A stretch of 64,000 nt of DNA from CAYSPT01 sp964432985 (lineage in GTDB: Bacteria; Muiribacteriota; CAYSPT01). Each line of letters starts with the position of its first letter. Positions within the stretch are counted from its first letter, which is position 1. The notes beneath the pieces are model-generated. The model was not told the origin of the DNA and searched no databases. It saw only the letters and a program-made list of their open reading frames with translations. The stretch lies in contig CAYSPT010000009.1 of assembly GCA_964432985.1 (NCBI GenBank), forward strand, positions 48,849 to 112,848, read 5' to 3'. Of the stretch, positions 41,986-51,559 are shown piece by piece. The position numbers were made by a program, and so were the translations under genes.

Positions 41986-42220
41986 TACTGCACAAGCCTG
42001 CAGTCAAGTACTGCATAAACCTGCAGTCAAGTGCTGCATAAACCTGCTGTCAATCATTTATTCTANNNNNNNNNNNNNNNNNNNNNNNNNNNNNNNNNNN
42101 NNNNNNNNNNNNNNNNNNNNNNNNNNNNNNNNNNNNNNNNNNNNNNNNNNNNNNNNNNNNNNNNNCTGCATAAACCTGCAGTCAAGTGCTGCATAAACCT
42201 GCTGTCAATCATTTATTCTA
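41986..42220. repeat. 23-bp tandem repeat interrupted by a scaffold gap
   Basis: Unit TACTGCATAAACCTGCAGTCAAG at 41986-42008, 42009-42031 and 42032-42053. The 55 bases at 42011-42065, just left of the gap, are identical to 42166-42220, just right of it. The region between the divergent genes at 41909 and 42308 holds nothing else recognisable. Confidence 0.9.
42066..42165. other. Scaffold gap (100 N) in repeat
   Basis: One hundred Ns between two identical 55-base ends. Identical contig ends of this size are usual when a short-read graph breaks at a repeat, so the true gap may be zero, or contain more repeat copies. Confidence 0.95.
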
Positions 42221-42264
42221 TTTCTATAAATTTATAATAATAGTACTTGTTATTTATGGTGGAA

Positions 42265-42325
42265 ATAGGTGAAGTAATTGAAGTAGGTGAAGTAATTAAG
42301 TATAATTATGGTTACTATGATTACT
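42265..42325 (+). repeat. 18-bp tandem repeat and doubled ATG block at a gene start
   Basis: ATAGGTGAAGTAATTGAA and its copy fill 42265-42300. Directly after, ATGGTTACT and ATGATTACT (42308-42325) are a 9-bp tandem pair, so the gene begins with three in-frame ATGs. Confidence 0.75.
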
Positions 42326-43183
42326 ATGAAAAGGAAAATTGTATTTCTTTTAACCTTCTCCCTTCTTACTCTTACACTTTTTTTTAACAGCAGGTTTGTA
42401 TTCGCTCAACAGAACAACCCTCTGCGTCAGATGAAAATCGGCCAGGTCAGCTTGCTCAAGGCATTTATTTCTCATCCTTCGGTACAGCAACGGTTTGATG
42501 TACGTCGGGGAAAATTCGATCTGGATGAAGAGATAAAGCAGAAGATGGAAACCCTGAGGATGCTGGAAGAGTACTACAACACCCTCAAACGGAAGCAACT
42601 ACTGGTTACCGATGTTTATAAACTTGACCTGAAGCGGAAAATTGAAGAGATGGAAAAAGAAATTTATCAAGAAGGTAAGCATTTTGAATCAACCCACGAA
42701 GAATATACCAGAACATTCTCTCAGATGGAGGACAATTACTGGGATAAACGTAAAGATGTGGAACCCTCCATCCAGGAGGTCGTAAACGAGCTGTCACAGT
42801 ACGGGTATTTATCACGCCGCAGCGACCAGGAATTTGCCAATTACCTGGAAATGTCTCTCAATGCCAGGGAGTTGTCCAGAGTCGCTGAAGATATAGAACA
42901 AGCCATTGCCCGCATAGTTCAAGCGGAAAACTTCGACCTGGTTGTAAACGCCGATGTACCCCTGCCCGGTTTAGCCGGGGAAAAGTACGAAAAAGCCGGG
43001 AAGCCGGCCGGGCGGAATGAGTACGATTTATTCTTAACTTCGGGTGACCCTGCTATGCTGGGAAAGTGGGCCGGCACCGGAGCTCAGGTAAACCGGCGTT
43101 TTGTTTCCCCGTTCACAAAAACGTTTATCATCCATGGTGCAATTGACATAACCGCACAGGTCATTCGCCGGCTGGAAAAATAA
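42308..43183 (+). CDS. OmpH/Skp-like secreted coiled-coil protein
   Basis: 291 residues. Signal peptide (IVFLLTFSLLTLTLFFNSRFVFAQ). Helix-rich mature part with a long coiled coil (EEIKQKMETLRMLEEYYNTL and KRKIEEMEKEIYQEGKHFE) as in OmpH/Skp chaperones, then NFDLVVNADVPL and a tail ending IIHGAIDITAQVIRRLEK. Skp-type proteins guard outer-membrane proteins in the periplasm; this copy is longer than typical Skp. Start ambiguous among ATGs at 42308, 42317 and 42326. The next gene is a diverged paralogue. Confidence 0.72.
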   Translation: MVTMITMKRKIVFLLTFSLLTLTLFFNSRFVFAQQNNPLRQMKIGQVSLLKAFISHPSVQQRFDVRRGKFDLDEEIKQKMETLRMLEEYYNTLKRKQLLVTDVYKLDLKRKIEEMEKEIYQEGKHFESTHEEYTRTFSQMEDNYWDKRKDVEPSIQEVVNELSQYGYLSRRSDQEFANYLEMSLNARELSRVAEDIEQAIARIVQAENFDLVVNADVPLPGLAGEKYEKAGKPAGRNEYDLFLTSGDPAMLGKWAGTGAQVNRRFVSPFTKTFIIHGAIDITAQVIRRLEK

Positions 43184-43227
43184 TTGGATTACCCAACTAG
43201 AGACAGGTGAAAGGTGACTAGAGGACC

Positions 43228-44406
43228 GTGTTGAAGAAAAATTCAGGAAAACAAGTTTTTATTATTGCTGCTACGATGTTGAGTTTACTGTTCAATGCAG
43301 GGATATCCGTAGTAAATGCCCAGGAATATAAGGAAGCAGACGACGTCCCTTTCGCCAGGGTAAATACCATGCTCCTGACCATTTTCCACCCGCGTATGCG
43401 TCATTATCGCCCGGACATGGACTGCTTCATCAAACCACTAACCGTCAATGATACGATACAGAAGCGGCACCAGCAGATAGAACAAAGGCGCCTGGAGCAT
43501 CGCGGCACCATCCAGGTACTCCAGCGGGACCTGGAAAACTGGCAGCAGAACATTAAAGATCTCAAAACCGAATTGACCGCTCAGCTGGCTGCCGAGACAC
43601 AAAGATTTCAACAAGCACGGATATCACAGCCGAAGGCCACAGACGTTCTGAAACCCGGCCAGGGAACCATGATCAAGGCTGAGGATAAAACCCGGGAGCT
43701 TAAAATAAGGCAGCAGTTCAAGAAGCTGGTTTCTCCTTTTGAATTGAGTCAGGGCCTTGAAGGAATAAGGAAAAAACACCAGGAGAAAATAGACGGGCTG
43801 ACCGGAAAAATTACGGCAAATAAACGGAGAATCGCTCAGATAGAACGATTTATTCTCAGCCCGCTTTTTACTACCGAAGAGCAAACAATGGATACATTCA
43901 GCACGATAGAGGCTGAAACAAAAACCGTTATAGATAAGCTCATCCAGGAGAAGAACATCGTTTTCATGGTGGATGTTTCCCGGTTCACACCGGGAATACG
44001 CACCGGCGGAAAAAAGAAAAAAGACAAGCAGACCGCTTTCAACCAGCAGTTCGAACAGCTACTGGATAAAACCGGTTTACAGCCGGATGACCATGTTGAA
44101 TTGGTAGAACTCCTGGCCAGCGATTTTCTGTCCTCACCGGTAGACAAAGAGGAAGATACCCTCGAAGCATCACCCCATCAGACAACCGGTATGAATTTGA
44201 TTGCCGGGCAGATTTCCCAATGGTTCTACCAGGCCAGCGGCACCGAGGGAATTGTAGCGAGGAACCTCGACAGTCCGATGTTCCTTAAGGGAAGTATCGA
44301 TATCACGCTTCTAGTTCTCAAGCGAATATTTGATTTGTACGAAATCACAGCAGACAAACAAAGTGCGGTGTTCACGTTTTTATACAACAACAATCTCGTC
44401 GATTAA
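43228..44406 (+). CDS. OmpH/Skp-like secreted coiled-coil protein (long paralogue)
   Basis: 392 residues, GTG start. Signal peptide (VFIIAATMLSLLFNAGISVVNAQ). Same layout as the preceding protein: FxRVNTMLLTIFHPRMR near the N-terminus, two long coiled-coil segments (about 70-115 and 170-210), IVFMVDVSRFTPGI, and the shared tail LKGSIDITLLVLKRIFD matching HGAIDITAQVIRRL of the paralogue. About 100 residues are inserted. The pair likely arose by tandem duplication and precedes a giant secreted protein, perhaps its client. Confidence 0.72.
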   Translation: MLKKNSGKQVFIIAATMLSLLFNAGISVVNAQEYKEADDVPFARVNTMLLTIFHPRMRHYRPDMDCFIKPLTVNDTIQKRHQQIEQRRLEHRGTIQVLQRDLENWQQNIKDLKTELTAQLAAETQRFQQARISQPKATDVLKPGQGTMIKAEDKTRELKIRQQFKKLVSPFELSQGLEGIRKKHQEKIDGLTGKITANKRRIAQIERFILSPLFTTEEQTMDTFSTIEAETKTVIDKLIQEKNIVFMVDVSRFTPGIRTGGKKKKDKQTAFNQQFEQLLDKTGLQPDDHVELVELLASDFLSSPVDKEEDTLEASPHQTTGMNLIAGQISQWFYQASGTEGIVARNLDSPMFLKGSIDITLLVLKRIFDLYEITADKQSAVFTFLYNNNLVD

Positions 44407-44407
44407 G

Positions 44408-44464
44408 CCCCGTTGCTGGGGGTTCAGCAACGGGGGGGCACTGCTGTTGGAACCAGCAGCAGTG
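44408..44464 (+). other. Two adjacent strong hairpins without T-runs
   Basis: CCCCGTTGCTG (44408-44418) pairs with 44425-44435 (11 bp, 6-base loop); CACTGCTG (44439-44446) pairs with 44457-44464 (8 bp). They lie right after the paralogue stop and 45 bases before the giant protein gene. With no T-run they may stabilise mRNA ends or regulate the next gene rather than terminate. Confidence 0.6.
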
Positions 44465-44508
44465 GGGGGCCGTGGATTCTTCGGCTCTAAAGAAGGGGAC
44501 TGAATAAC

Positions 44509-47500
44509 ATGGGATGTGATCTCCGGAGAGCAGCACTGCCGGTAATGCTGGTTGTATTTTTTGCCCTGAGTCTGAACGGTTCGGTTCTATTGGCCCTCGA
44601 TGAACAATACGAGCGCAACGGGGAAGCGTTTATTCTCATCGGGGCAGGAGACAACGCTGGAGTGTACCAGCTCAATAATCATTCCTCTTCAAAGGGGACC
44701 GAACTGCTCTACACACCGGGAGAGTCCTACGGGCTCAAAGTCGATCTGCAGCGAAACATATACACGTTTTCCGAAACCATTCCTGATAAGGAGTTCAAGC
44801 CGATTCAGGGCGATATAAAGGTGCAGATCTATTATCCCCCCGAAAGTATAACCCTTCCGTACCGGGGCGCCTATGGCGGCACACGCCGGGGCAACCAGGT
44901 CACCTACACCGGGTTTAGCAGCCTGGGAAGGAAATGGCTGTGGTGGGGTTCAGCCTACCTGACCCACCATTTTGTTTGGGGACGGATCACCTATCCCGAT
45001 TTCAGGGTTCCCCGTCCCGCCCCCGGCACCGTTCCGGGTACGTCCGGCTGGTACTTCATTCCCAATGGCTCGGCATACCACAGCCTGGACAACACCGATG
45101 ATGACGACGACAACAACGACGGCTACCCCGACCTCCTGGCTTATGGAGAAAGAAACAACTGGTACGGCTACCCGAAATTGAAATACTGGGGAATCATACC
45201 CAGTTATTACGTGTTCAGGGAAAATCAGGAAAAACGGGTTCACAACTACAACAAGCTGGTTTGGAAAACTGGTATGACCGCTCCCCGCGACGAAGGTCAG
45301 ATTGCCACATCCGATGAAATCCGCCGGCACATCACCCGCTGCAACGGCTGCACCGATGGCTGCTTTCCGGGAGCCGCCAAACTGCCGGTAGAGGCCATCC
45401 GCCCCATCACCGACATGCTCATATCGAGCTTCGGCCGCGCCTACTTTTACAAGAGGACCGTGGGAGAGCGGAACGGGAAGATAACCGTGGACAACGCCGG
45501 GTACACAGGATCGGTCATCGGAGACCCGACCAGTTTGACCACCCGCTTCATCGGCGTCTCCTCAAAGACCAAGCAGGCCGAGTGGGTCTACGCCCTGGGC
45601 GATGACCTCATCTATACCTGGCTTACGAAGGCCAATTTTTCCATCTCCCGTGACGAGCTCGACATTGCCGACGTAGCGGTTTCCGACCAGTGGTGGCAGA
45701 CCGGCGGTATTGTGTACGCCTATAATCGCGAGAGCGGATCGGTCTACAAATTTGTCCGCAACGAGGAGAACTCGGAGCACGAAGATCCTCAGGAACTGCC
45801 TCCTATCGGTGACGACGTGGACGAAATCGCAGTAGACGGATTCGGAAGTTTTTATTTCACCAAGAGCCATTTATCACCCAAAGAAGCAAAAGAATTCAAG
45901 AACGACGACATACAGAAAATCGAATGGGATTACAACCAGGAATATGGATATGCCAAGGGTGCTGCCCATTACTGTCAGAAGGTTTCCAAGGCGGTGTTCA
46001 TGGTGGACTACTACGGGGGAGGAACAGCGGAACACATAGCTGAAAAAGTGCTCGGTTTCAACACCTACTGCCGGACCTTCACCTACTCTCCCTGGGGCGG
46101 AGACGAACTGCCCACCGGCGGAATCAGCAAGCTTGATCCCCGGCGTATTACCTGGACCGACTCGGAACCCGTGCTCTACCCTCCCACGGTTAACGATACC
46201 ATCCGCACAGAGCTTTCGGTCATCAATGTGGCCACCCCGCCAAGGGTGGTGGGGTTTAGACCCGCCCACATCGATATCGACGGCCCTTACAAGTACGAGG
46301 GAGACCGTGAAGTCGCCTACGATCCCAACTCATTCGAGGGGTATGTTGAAGGAGAACTCTACCGGTTCCAGGGGGAGAACTTTCCCCTGTTCGACCGAAA
46401 TGGAGTGAATGTTCGGGCTATCAACCTTCAGGACGTCAGCGGCAAACACGTGGTGGGAGGCGGCTGGACCGGTGGATTCCCCTCTACGGTCAAACAGGGA
46501 TCGGTACAGTATTACTGGACGATCACCCAGCTCAAGGACCGGTACGGGGCCGAGATGAACCGGCAGATATTCCCCGATCCGCGCTCACCGGTTCAGTACA
46601 TAAAAAGTCCTATTCTGAACCTCATTTTCGACGGCGGCCGCTACAAAATAGATCTCAAGGCGGTATATGACTGGTATGACTACGACGCCCTTCCCTACGG
46701 CAGCCTGGCCTCGGACCGGGAATCGGTCCTGATACGGGACACACAGTCGGTAGCCAACGCCGCCGGGAGCACCGTGTCCAGCATCGTCATCGATGTCCAG
46801 AACCGCAAGGACGATGAAATAGCCAACCCGGGACGGATAGTCATGGTAGACAATAACGGCAACGAGATATTCCGGGACGTATACCATATCGACGAAGGAA
46901 CCGATGCGCGATTCGTACTCAAGGAAAACGAGCAACTGGCGGGAGCGCTGCAATCGGACCGTATCATGCAGATGACGGCCCTGCAGCCGCCCGATCCGGG
47001 GAATCCCCAGATGATAGCGGGGTCGCTGGGATGGAAAAACGAATCTGGTGAAAAAGAGTGGATCAAGATCCACTGGAGATTACGTTTCGAAGCCCCCCAC
47101 GCCACCCAGTACATCGCCGAGGGAGACAAGCTGGCGGACCCGGTGGACATTGCCAGGCTCGGTGACAAGGTTGAAGATCTCAAAGCGGAGTTCGACAGCA
47201 AGAGCTTCAGAATTCCAAGTGATCCGCACGTGTACACCCTGAACTGTGACGCCATGCGCACTTACACCTATGCCGCCTACCAGAAAATATCCTACGGCAA
47301 CACCATGTACCAGGTAAAAATCCCCTATACCAGAATTATCAGGATCAAAGCTATGACGGAAATAGTGGTCCACGACACGACACCGCCGCGCCTGGTGATA
47401 ACCGATGACAATGTCATCTACGGAACCACCGGAGAACCCATTACGGACCCGGGCACTTCACTTGAGCTGCCGGGAATGAATCCCGACCAGATCTACGTGC

Positions 47501-48555
47501 AGGTGATCGACAATAATCCCTTCGGGACCGATATTCACGAACTGAACGAAGGGGACCATATCTTCTCAAACTGGCAATCGGTATTTTCCTACACCACCTT
47601 TCACCAGGGCGGAATGATTAATATCCCCTACGATATTGCCGAAGGAGAGAAAAGTCCGAACGGTAAAAACCGCGAAACGGTGCTTGATTATTACACCATC
47701 CCCACAGCAGGTAACAGTGGAGCCTCTTTCGATACGGCGCTTCAGGTGGACGGCATTACCTCGGAATGCACGGTAGGATACAGTATTCCACTTTCTATGT
47801 TCGACGATCTGTCGCCACACGGGGACCGGTTCCCCATGGAGCGGGACGGCTGGATCGACAACCCCACCTACAGCTACTCGTTTTCGGTCACCGATTCCAG
47901 CGGCAATACGACCACCGCAAAACTGGGAGATATCATCGTCCGGGACAATGATCTTCCCAACCTGTTCGTGGAAGCCCTCTTTCCCAACAAAACCATGATG
48001 GAGATGGTGCCCACCAACATCAAGCCGGAGGGCTATCAGGCCTATTTCTTCATCGACAACGAACTGGAATGGGGAGGTAAGTACAATTCCTGGCAGCTGA
48101 CCTACAATTCGGATCCTCTCAGCACACTGATGAAAATGACCATCGTTCCAAGCGCCCCTTGTCTCACCCGGTTTACCGAACGGATCTACGAAGATACCCG
48201 TATGACGTTTACCTATCACATTACGGACAATATCGGGGATGATATTACCGAAAAGGCCGTGGAGAATGAGCTGGTCACCTGGACGTTCGTGAACATGCCG
48301 GAAGGTGAGATGATCGTCAAGGGAGCCGAAGCCAGCCAGGTCTTTTACACGCCGGGGAAACGCGAAATGAGGGTTGATGTTACCGATTTTGCCAGGGACT
48401 GGGAAGGCAATCCGCTCTTGGAATCCAATCCCGTCAAAGCCAACAAGCGAACCATCATCGTTGAGATACCGGTTCTTGACTCCCGTATACGGGTCCACAC
48501 ATTAAGCCGGCACGCCAGCGAAGGGGAACTGCCTGAAGAAGAACAGGGAGAATAG
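44509..48555 (+). CDS. Giant secreted surface protein, 1348 residues
   Basis: Signal peptide (ALPVMLVVFFALSLNGSVLLA). No transmembrane tail, so secreted, periplasmic or surface-bound. An Asp-rich loop (NTDDDDDNNDGYPD, about residue 195-210) looks like a calcium-binding turn. A double-Cys pair RCNGCTDGC sits near 285. The first half contains propeller-like strings (EWVYALGDDLIYTWLTKANF, EIAVDGFGSFYFTK); the second half contains Ig/PKD-like beta domains with HDTTPPRLVI and YSFSVTDSSGNTT. Ends acidic. Function unknown; composition suggests an extracellular structural or adhesive role. Confidence 0.78.
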   Translation: MGCDLRRAALPVMLVVFFALSLNGSVLLALDEQYERNGEAFILIGAGDNAGVYQLNNHSSSKGTELLYTPGESYGLKVDLQRNIYTFSETIPDKEFKPIQGDIKVQIYYPPESITLPYRGAYGGTRRGNQVTYTGFSSLGRKWLWWGSAYLTHHFVWGRITYPDFRVPRPAPGTVPGTSGWYFIPNGSAYHSLDNTDDDDDNNDGYPDLLAYGERNNWYGYPKLKYWGIIPSYYVFRENQEKRVHNYNKLVWKTGMTAPRDEGQIATSDEIRRHITRCNGCTDGCFPGAAKLPVEAIRPITDMLISSFGRAYFYKRTVGERNGKITVDNAGYTGSVIGDPTSLTTRFIGVSSKTKQAEWVYALGDDLIYTWLTKANFSISRDELDIADVAVSDQWWQTGGIVYAYNRESGSVYKFVRNEENSEHEDPQELPPIGDDVDEIAVDGFGSFYFTKSHLSPKEAKEFKNDDIQKIEWDYNQEYGYAKGAAHYCQKVSKAVFMVDYYGGGTAEHIAEKVLGFNTYCRTFTYSPWGGDELPTGGISKLDPRRITWTDSEPVLYPPTVNDTIRTELSVINVATPPRVVGFRPAHIDIDGPYKYEGDREVAYDPNSFEGYVEGELYRFQGENFPLFDRNGVNVRAINLQDVSGKHVVGGGWTGGFPSTVKQGSVQYYWTITQLKDRYGAEMNRQIFPDPRSPVQYIKSPILNLIFDGGRYKIDLKAVYDWYDYDALPYGSLASDRESVLIRDTQSVANAAGSTVSSIVIDVQNRKDDEIANPGRIVMVDNNGNEIFRDVYHIDEGTDARFVLKENEQLAGALQSDRIMQMTALQPPDPGNPQMIAGSLGWKNESGEKEWIKIHWRLRFEAPHATQYIAEGDKLADPVDIARLGDKVEDLKAEFDSKSFRIPSDPHVYTLNCDAMRTYTYAAYQKISYGNTMYQVKIPYTRIIRIKAMTEIVVHDTTPPRLVITDDNVIYGTTGEPITDPGTSLELPGMNPDQIYVQVIDNNPFGTDIHELNEGDHIFSNWQSVFSYTTFHQGGMINIPYDIAEGEKSPNGKNRETVLDYYTIPTAGNSGASFDTALQVDGITSECTVGYSIPLSMFDDLSPHGDRFPMERDGWIDNPTYSYSFSVTDSSGNTTTAKLGDIIVRDNDLPNLFVEALFPNKTMMEMVPTNIKPEGYQAYFFIDNELEWGGKYNSWQLTYNSDPLSTLMKMTIVPSAPCLTRFTERIYEDTRMTFTYHITDNIGDDITEKAVENELVTWTFVNMPEGEMIVKGAEASQVFYTPGKREMRVDVTDFARDWEGNPLLESNPVKANKRTIIVEIPVLDSRIRVHTLSRHASEGELPEEEQGE

Positions 48556-48643
48556 ATAAAGCCATTTGTCTTCCGGGTTTCTAGCCTTCAGACATATAGA
48601 TTTCTCTATAGTGACTCTTATTCAACAACCATAAAAGTTAGTA

Positions 48644-48673
48644 TTTACAGGTTGGTGGTCTAAGTGCTACAAT
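48644..48673 (+). promoter_or_regulatory. Candidate promoter giving a leaderless message
   Basis: TTTACA (48644-48649), 18 bases, TACAAT (48668-48673). The -10 ends six bases before the ATG at 48680, so transcription would begin at or next to the start codon. No ribosome site is visible upstream of this gene, which agrees. Confidence 0.4.
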
Positions 48674-48679
48674 GGGCCC

Positions 48680-49198
48680 ATGAGCGATGATATAAACACA
48701 AATATTCCCGATGAGGAAGACGTCCAGAACGAAGAGGAAGTCACTAAAAACGAAGAGTATTTGATGAAGGAAATCCTGGACCCGAAGGATTTCACCGGTC
48801 CTCTGGGGAAGGAACGATATGACCTGCTGGCGAAAATTGCCATCAGATTCAGGAGCCTGGTAGAAGATCTGGAAAATCAGGATCCTGACATCCGGAAAAA
48901 CGCTGCGCAACTGCTAGCTAAATACGGTGATCAACACGTGATGGATTACCTGCGGGCCATTCAGATGGATGAGAAAAATGTGCTTCGTTACTTCGCCCAG
49001 CAGGAATTGGAAAAAATCCGCAATACCCTGGGACTGGTACATCAACCGGAAGAACGAGAACAACAGGAAAAACAGTCTGCTTTTGTACAAAAACTAACTC
49101 TGTTTATCGCCGGTTTGAATCCTACCATGGTTTTCATGGTGATTGCACTTCTGGTTGCCGCAGGAATAGTTTCTCTTCTGATTGTCATTCTACTTTAA
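48680..49198 (+). CDS. Tail-anchored membrane protein with HEAT-like segment
   Basis: 172 residues. Acidic N-terminus, a short HEAT-like stretch in the middle (LENQDPDIRKNAAQLLAKYG) and a hydrophobic C-terminal helix (MVFMVIALLVAAGIVSLLIVILL) that should anchor it with the bulk in the cytoplasm. No ribosome site; see the candidate leaderless promoter. The TPR gene follows after 19 bases. Similar HEAT phrases occur in the 34.6-36.7 kb protein. Function unknown. Confidence 0.7.
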   Translation: MSDDINTNIPDEEDVQNEEEVTKNEEYLMKEILDPKDFTGPLGKERYDLLAKIAIRFRSLVEDLENQDPDIRKNAAQLLAKYGDQHVMDYLRAIQMDEKNVLRYFAQQELEKIRNTLGLVHQPEEREQQEKQSAFVQKLTLFIAGLNPTMVFMVIALLVAAGIVSLLIVILL

Positions 49199-49217
49199 CC
49201 TTGGCAGGAGGATTAGC

Positions 49218-50465
49218 ATGCTTTATAAATTCCCGTCTAGCTGTGTTTCTATTTGTATTCTTTTCGTGGCAGTCGGCGTACTGTTACCGGTTACCGCCCA
49301 GGCCGAGTTATCAGAAGAAACTTACGAACTCATCGGAAAATTACGGGCCCACTCCGGACTAACGGCTGAAGATTATTTTAAAAAAGCCCAACGGTGCCAT
49401 CGTGGTCAGGATGGCGTTCCTGTTGATCTGCCGCGGGCACTATATTTCTACGGACGTGCCATCGATCTGAATCCCGGTTATACAGAGGCTTACAATTTCC
49501 GGGGAGACATCTGTCTCGATATCGACGATTATGAAGGAGCAATCCAGGATTTTCTCACGGTTCTGGAACACCTGCCGGATGACGTAGAAGCGAGAGCCGG
49601 TATTGGACACGCTCTTCTCTGCCTGGATGATTACCCCCAGGCAGTTGAGTATTATTCCTCAGCTATCGAACTGGCACCTGACAACGAATTTATCGGCCTG
49701 TACAACAGCCGTGGTGTGGCCAAATTCCGCAACGCCGACTATCAAGGCGCAATTCCCGATTTCAAGGCAGCAATCAGGCTGAATCCATGGTGGAAACAAC
49801 CCTATTTCAACCTGGGAAAAAGCCATTACATGACCGGAGATTTCGAGGAGGCCATCAAGGATTTTTCCAATACGATCTACCTTGATCCCAGAGATACCGA
49901 AGCGCGCTACTACCGTGGCAAAGCCCGACTCAGCCTAAAAGATTACAGCGGAGCCGTTCAGGATTTCAGCGTGGTGATAGAGTACCAGCCCAACACTCAC
50001 ATCTACTATTTTATGCGAGGTTTGGCCCAGCTTTGCATAGGTGAATATGACGGAGCCATTTCAGATTATAGCCTGGCCATAGAATTCGAACCGGAAGACG
50101 CTTTCAGCGGAACCTACAACGGACGGGGACTGGCCAAATATCACAAAAAAGATTATGACGGAGCAATCAAGGATTTTACCACAGCCATCGAGCGCAATCC
50201 GCTCTGGGGCCAGCCCTATTATAACCGCGGCCTGGTCCACTTTCACAACGACAGCGAAGCTCTGGCCATCGAAGACTTCGAAAAATCAGTCGCTCTGTAT
50301 CCGATGCATGCCGACGGATTTTTCCAGTGCGGTCTTTTGTACCGCAAACAGAGGGATATGTCCAGGGCCGTTGAAAGCATGCGCAAGTTTCTGAAACACG
50401 CCAGGGAAGATACTCCCGAAGAAAAGATACGCCAGGCTTTTGCAATTATTGACCAAAGCAAGTAG
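49218..50465 (+). CDS. Secreted TPR protein
   Basis: 415 residues from the ATG at 49218 (AGGAGG six bases upstream). Signal peptide (VSICILFVAVGVLLPVTAQA). About nine tetratricopeptide units follow (for example YGRAIDLNPGYTEAYNFRGD, FSNTIYLDPRDTEARYYRGK, FTTAIERNPLWGQPYYNRGL). Two internal units, around GLYNSRGVAKF and GTYNGRGLAKY, are alike, so a multi-unit block was duplicated. Likely a periplasmic scaffold. Confidence 0.88.
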   Translation: MLYKFPSSCVSICILFVAVGVLLPVTAQAELSEETYELIGKLRAHSGLTAEDYFKKAQRCHRGQDGVPVDLPRALYFYGRAIDLNPGYTEAYNFRGDICLDIDDYEGAIQDFLTVLEHLPDDVEARAGIGHALLCLDDYPQAVEYYSSAIELAPDNEFIGLYNSRGVAKFRNADYQGAIPDFKAAIRLNPWWKQPYFNLGKSHYMTGDFEEAIKDFSNTIYLDPRDTEARYYRGKARLSLKDYSGAVQDFSVVIEYQPNTHIYYFMRGLAQLCIGEYDGAISDYSLAIEFEPEDAFSGTYNGRGLAKYHKKDYDGAIKDFTTAIERNPLWGQPYYNRGLVHFHNDSEALAIEDFEKSVALYPMHADGFFQCGLLYRKQRDMSRAVESMRKFLKHAREDTPEEKIRQAFAIIDQSK

Positions 50466-50494
50466 ATGATGCCCGGCTGGTAGAGCGGCAGGTA

Positions 50495-51400
50495 TTACCG
50501 GTTCGTGTCTTCAGGTACTTCTGGAATCGTTATCTCATATAAAGTAACTGTTCTCGATATACCCTTTACCTTCATACCGCTTTGAATGTTTTCCAGGTAT
50601 GAGTGTGATTCCGATCGTACTTCAATCGGAGAATTGGTATCTCCGTCTAGATACACTACCCCGTTATCTCTCACCCTTATGTTTAGAAACTGGTTCTTGA
50701 ACCAGGCCTTTTGATCTATATCGAGTTTCAAACACCGTCTTGCTTTATACTTTTCTTCACCGATATAGGTGTACATGATATCAAGGTCGATAGGCAGACC
50801 GGCAATATCGAGTTGAAGCATCGTATTCCATGAATCTCCGACTCCCACAGGTTCTTCGGGAAAAACCAGGTCGGATTTAGCATAGTTACCAGGGCCGGGA
50901 GCACCCTCCACAATGCGTATGTTACCACGCTTATCCTGTAGTTTACGGATGGTTTTATTTAACGGCGGCAGTCCCATCTCCCCCGGTTTGACCTGACCGG
51001 AATATTCCAATGTGGTAATTTCCATCAGAACATCTCCGTCTTCGTATACTTCTTTCACCAGGCATCGGGCCACTATTTTCGTGCTGAAATCCTGAATATG
51101 GGACTTCTCGCCGGAAAAAACCTCATTTTGACCGGTTCCTTCTATGGTAACCATAATCATGGTTCCCGGTATATAGTTCAACTCGAGACGCCGCTTTCCC
51201 GGAGATGAGCGGGAAATTACCCCCTCCATTTTTTCGATCACGAAGTTATCCTTCTGCTGTTGTGGAGAAATGACCGCCATAGCCAAACGGGTGGGGCAAC
51301 TATGTTGAAAGTCTACCGGAAATGCAGAAAAAGAACCTGTCACTGCCAGCAGAGTGATTACTACCAGCACATTCCATGGTCTTCTAACAGGCACGAACAT
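50495..51400 (-). CDS. Secreted beta-rich protein, unknown function
   Basis: About 301 residues from the ATG at 51400 (AAGGGG four bases upstream). Signal peptide (VLVVITLLAVTGSFSAFPV). Mature part is beta-rich: KRRLELNYIPGTMIMVTIEG, DGDVLMEITTLEYSGQVKPG, PVGVGDSWNTMLQLDIAGLP, resembling secreted beta-sandwich or lipocalin-like proteins of unknown role that report a DSW-x-x-x motif after VxVGDSW. No partner in the neighbourhood: flanked by convergent TPR and divergent phosphatase genes. Confidence 0.72.
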   Translation of the reverse strand: MFVPVRRPWNVLVVITLLAVTGSFSAFPVDFQHSCPTRLAMAVISPQQQKDNFVIEKMEGVISRSSPGKRRLELNYIPGTMIMVTIEGTGQNEVFSGEKSHIQDFSTKIVARCLVKEVYEDGDVLMEITTLEYSGQVKPGEMGLPPLNKTIRKLQDKRGNIRIVEGAPGPGNYAKSDLVFPEEPVGVGDSWNTMLQLDIAGLPIDLDIMYTYIGEEKYKARRCLKLDIDQKAWFKNQFLNIRVRDNGVVYLDGDTNSPIEVRSESHSYLENIQSGMKVKGISRTVTLYEITIPEVPEDTNR

Positions 51401-51510
51401 CAGTCCCCTTTCCCTCTTAGCTCCGAATATAAGCATAGTCATTCCAACAGCATAGCGTCAAGCATGGTCCACGTATCTGTTCTGTGATCGCATCAAAAAC
51501 AACAGAAATC

Positions 51511-51539
51511 TTGATCAAGAATCCATCCTGGGGTACTAT
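51511..51539 (+). promoter_or_regulatory. Candidate promoter for the phosphatase gene
   Basis: TTGATC (51511-51516), 17-base spacer, TACTAT (51534-51539). Start near 51546, about 14 bases before the GTG start and overlapping the AAGGA ribosome site. Moderate match only. Confidence 0.4.
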
Positions 51540-51559
51540 GGATACAAGGAACAGAACAC

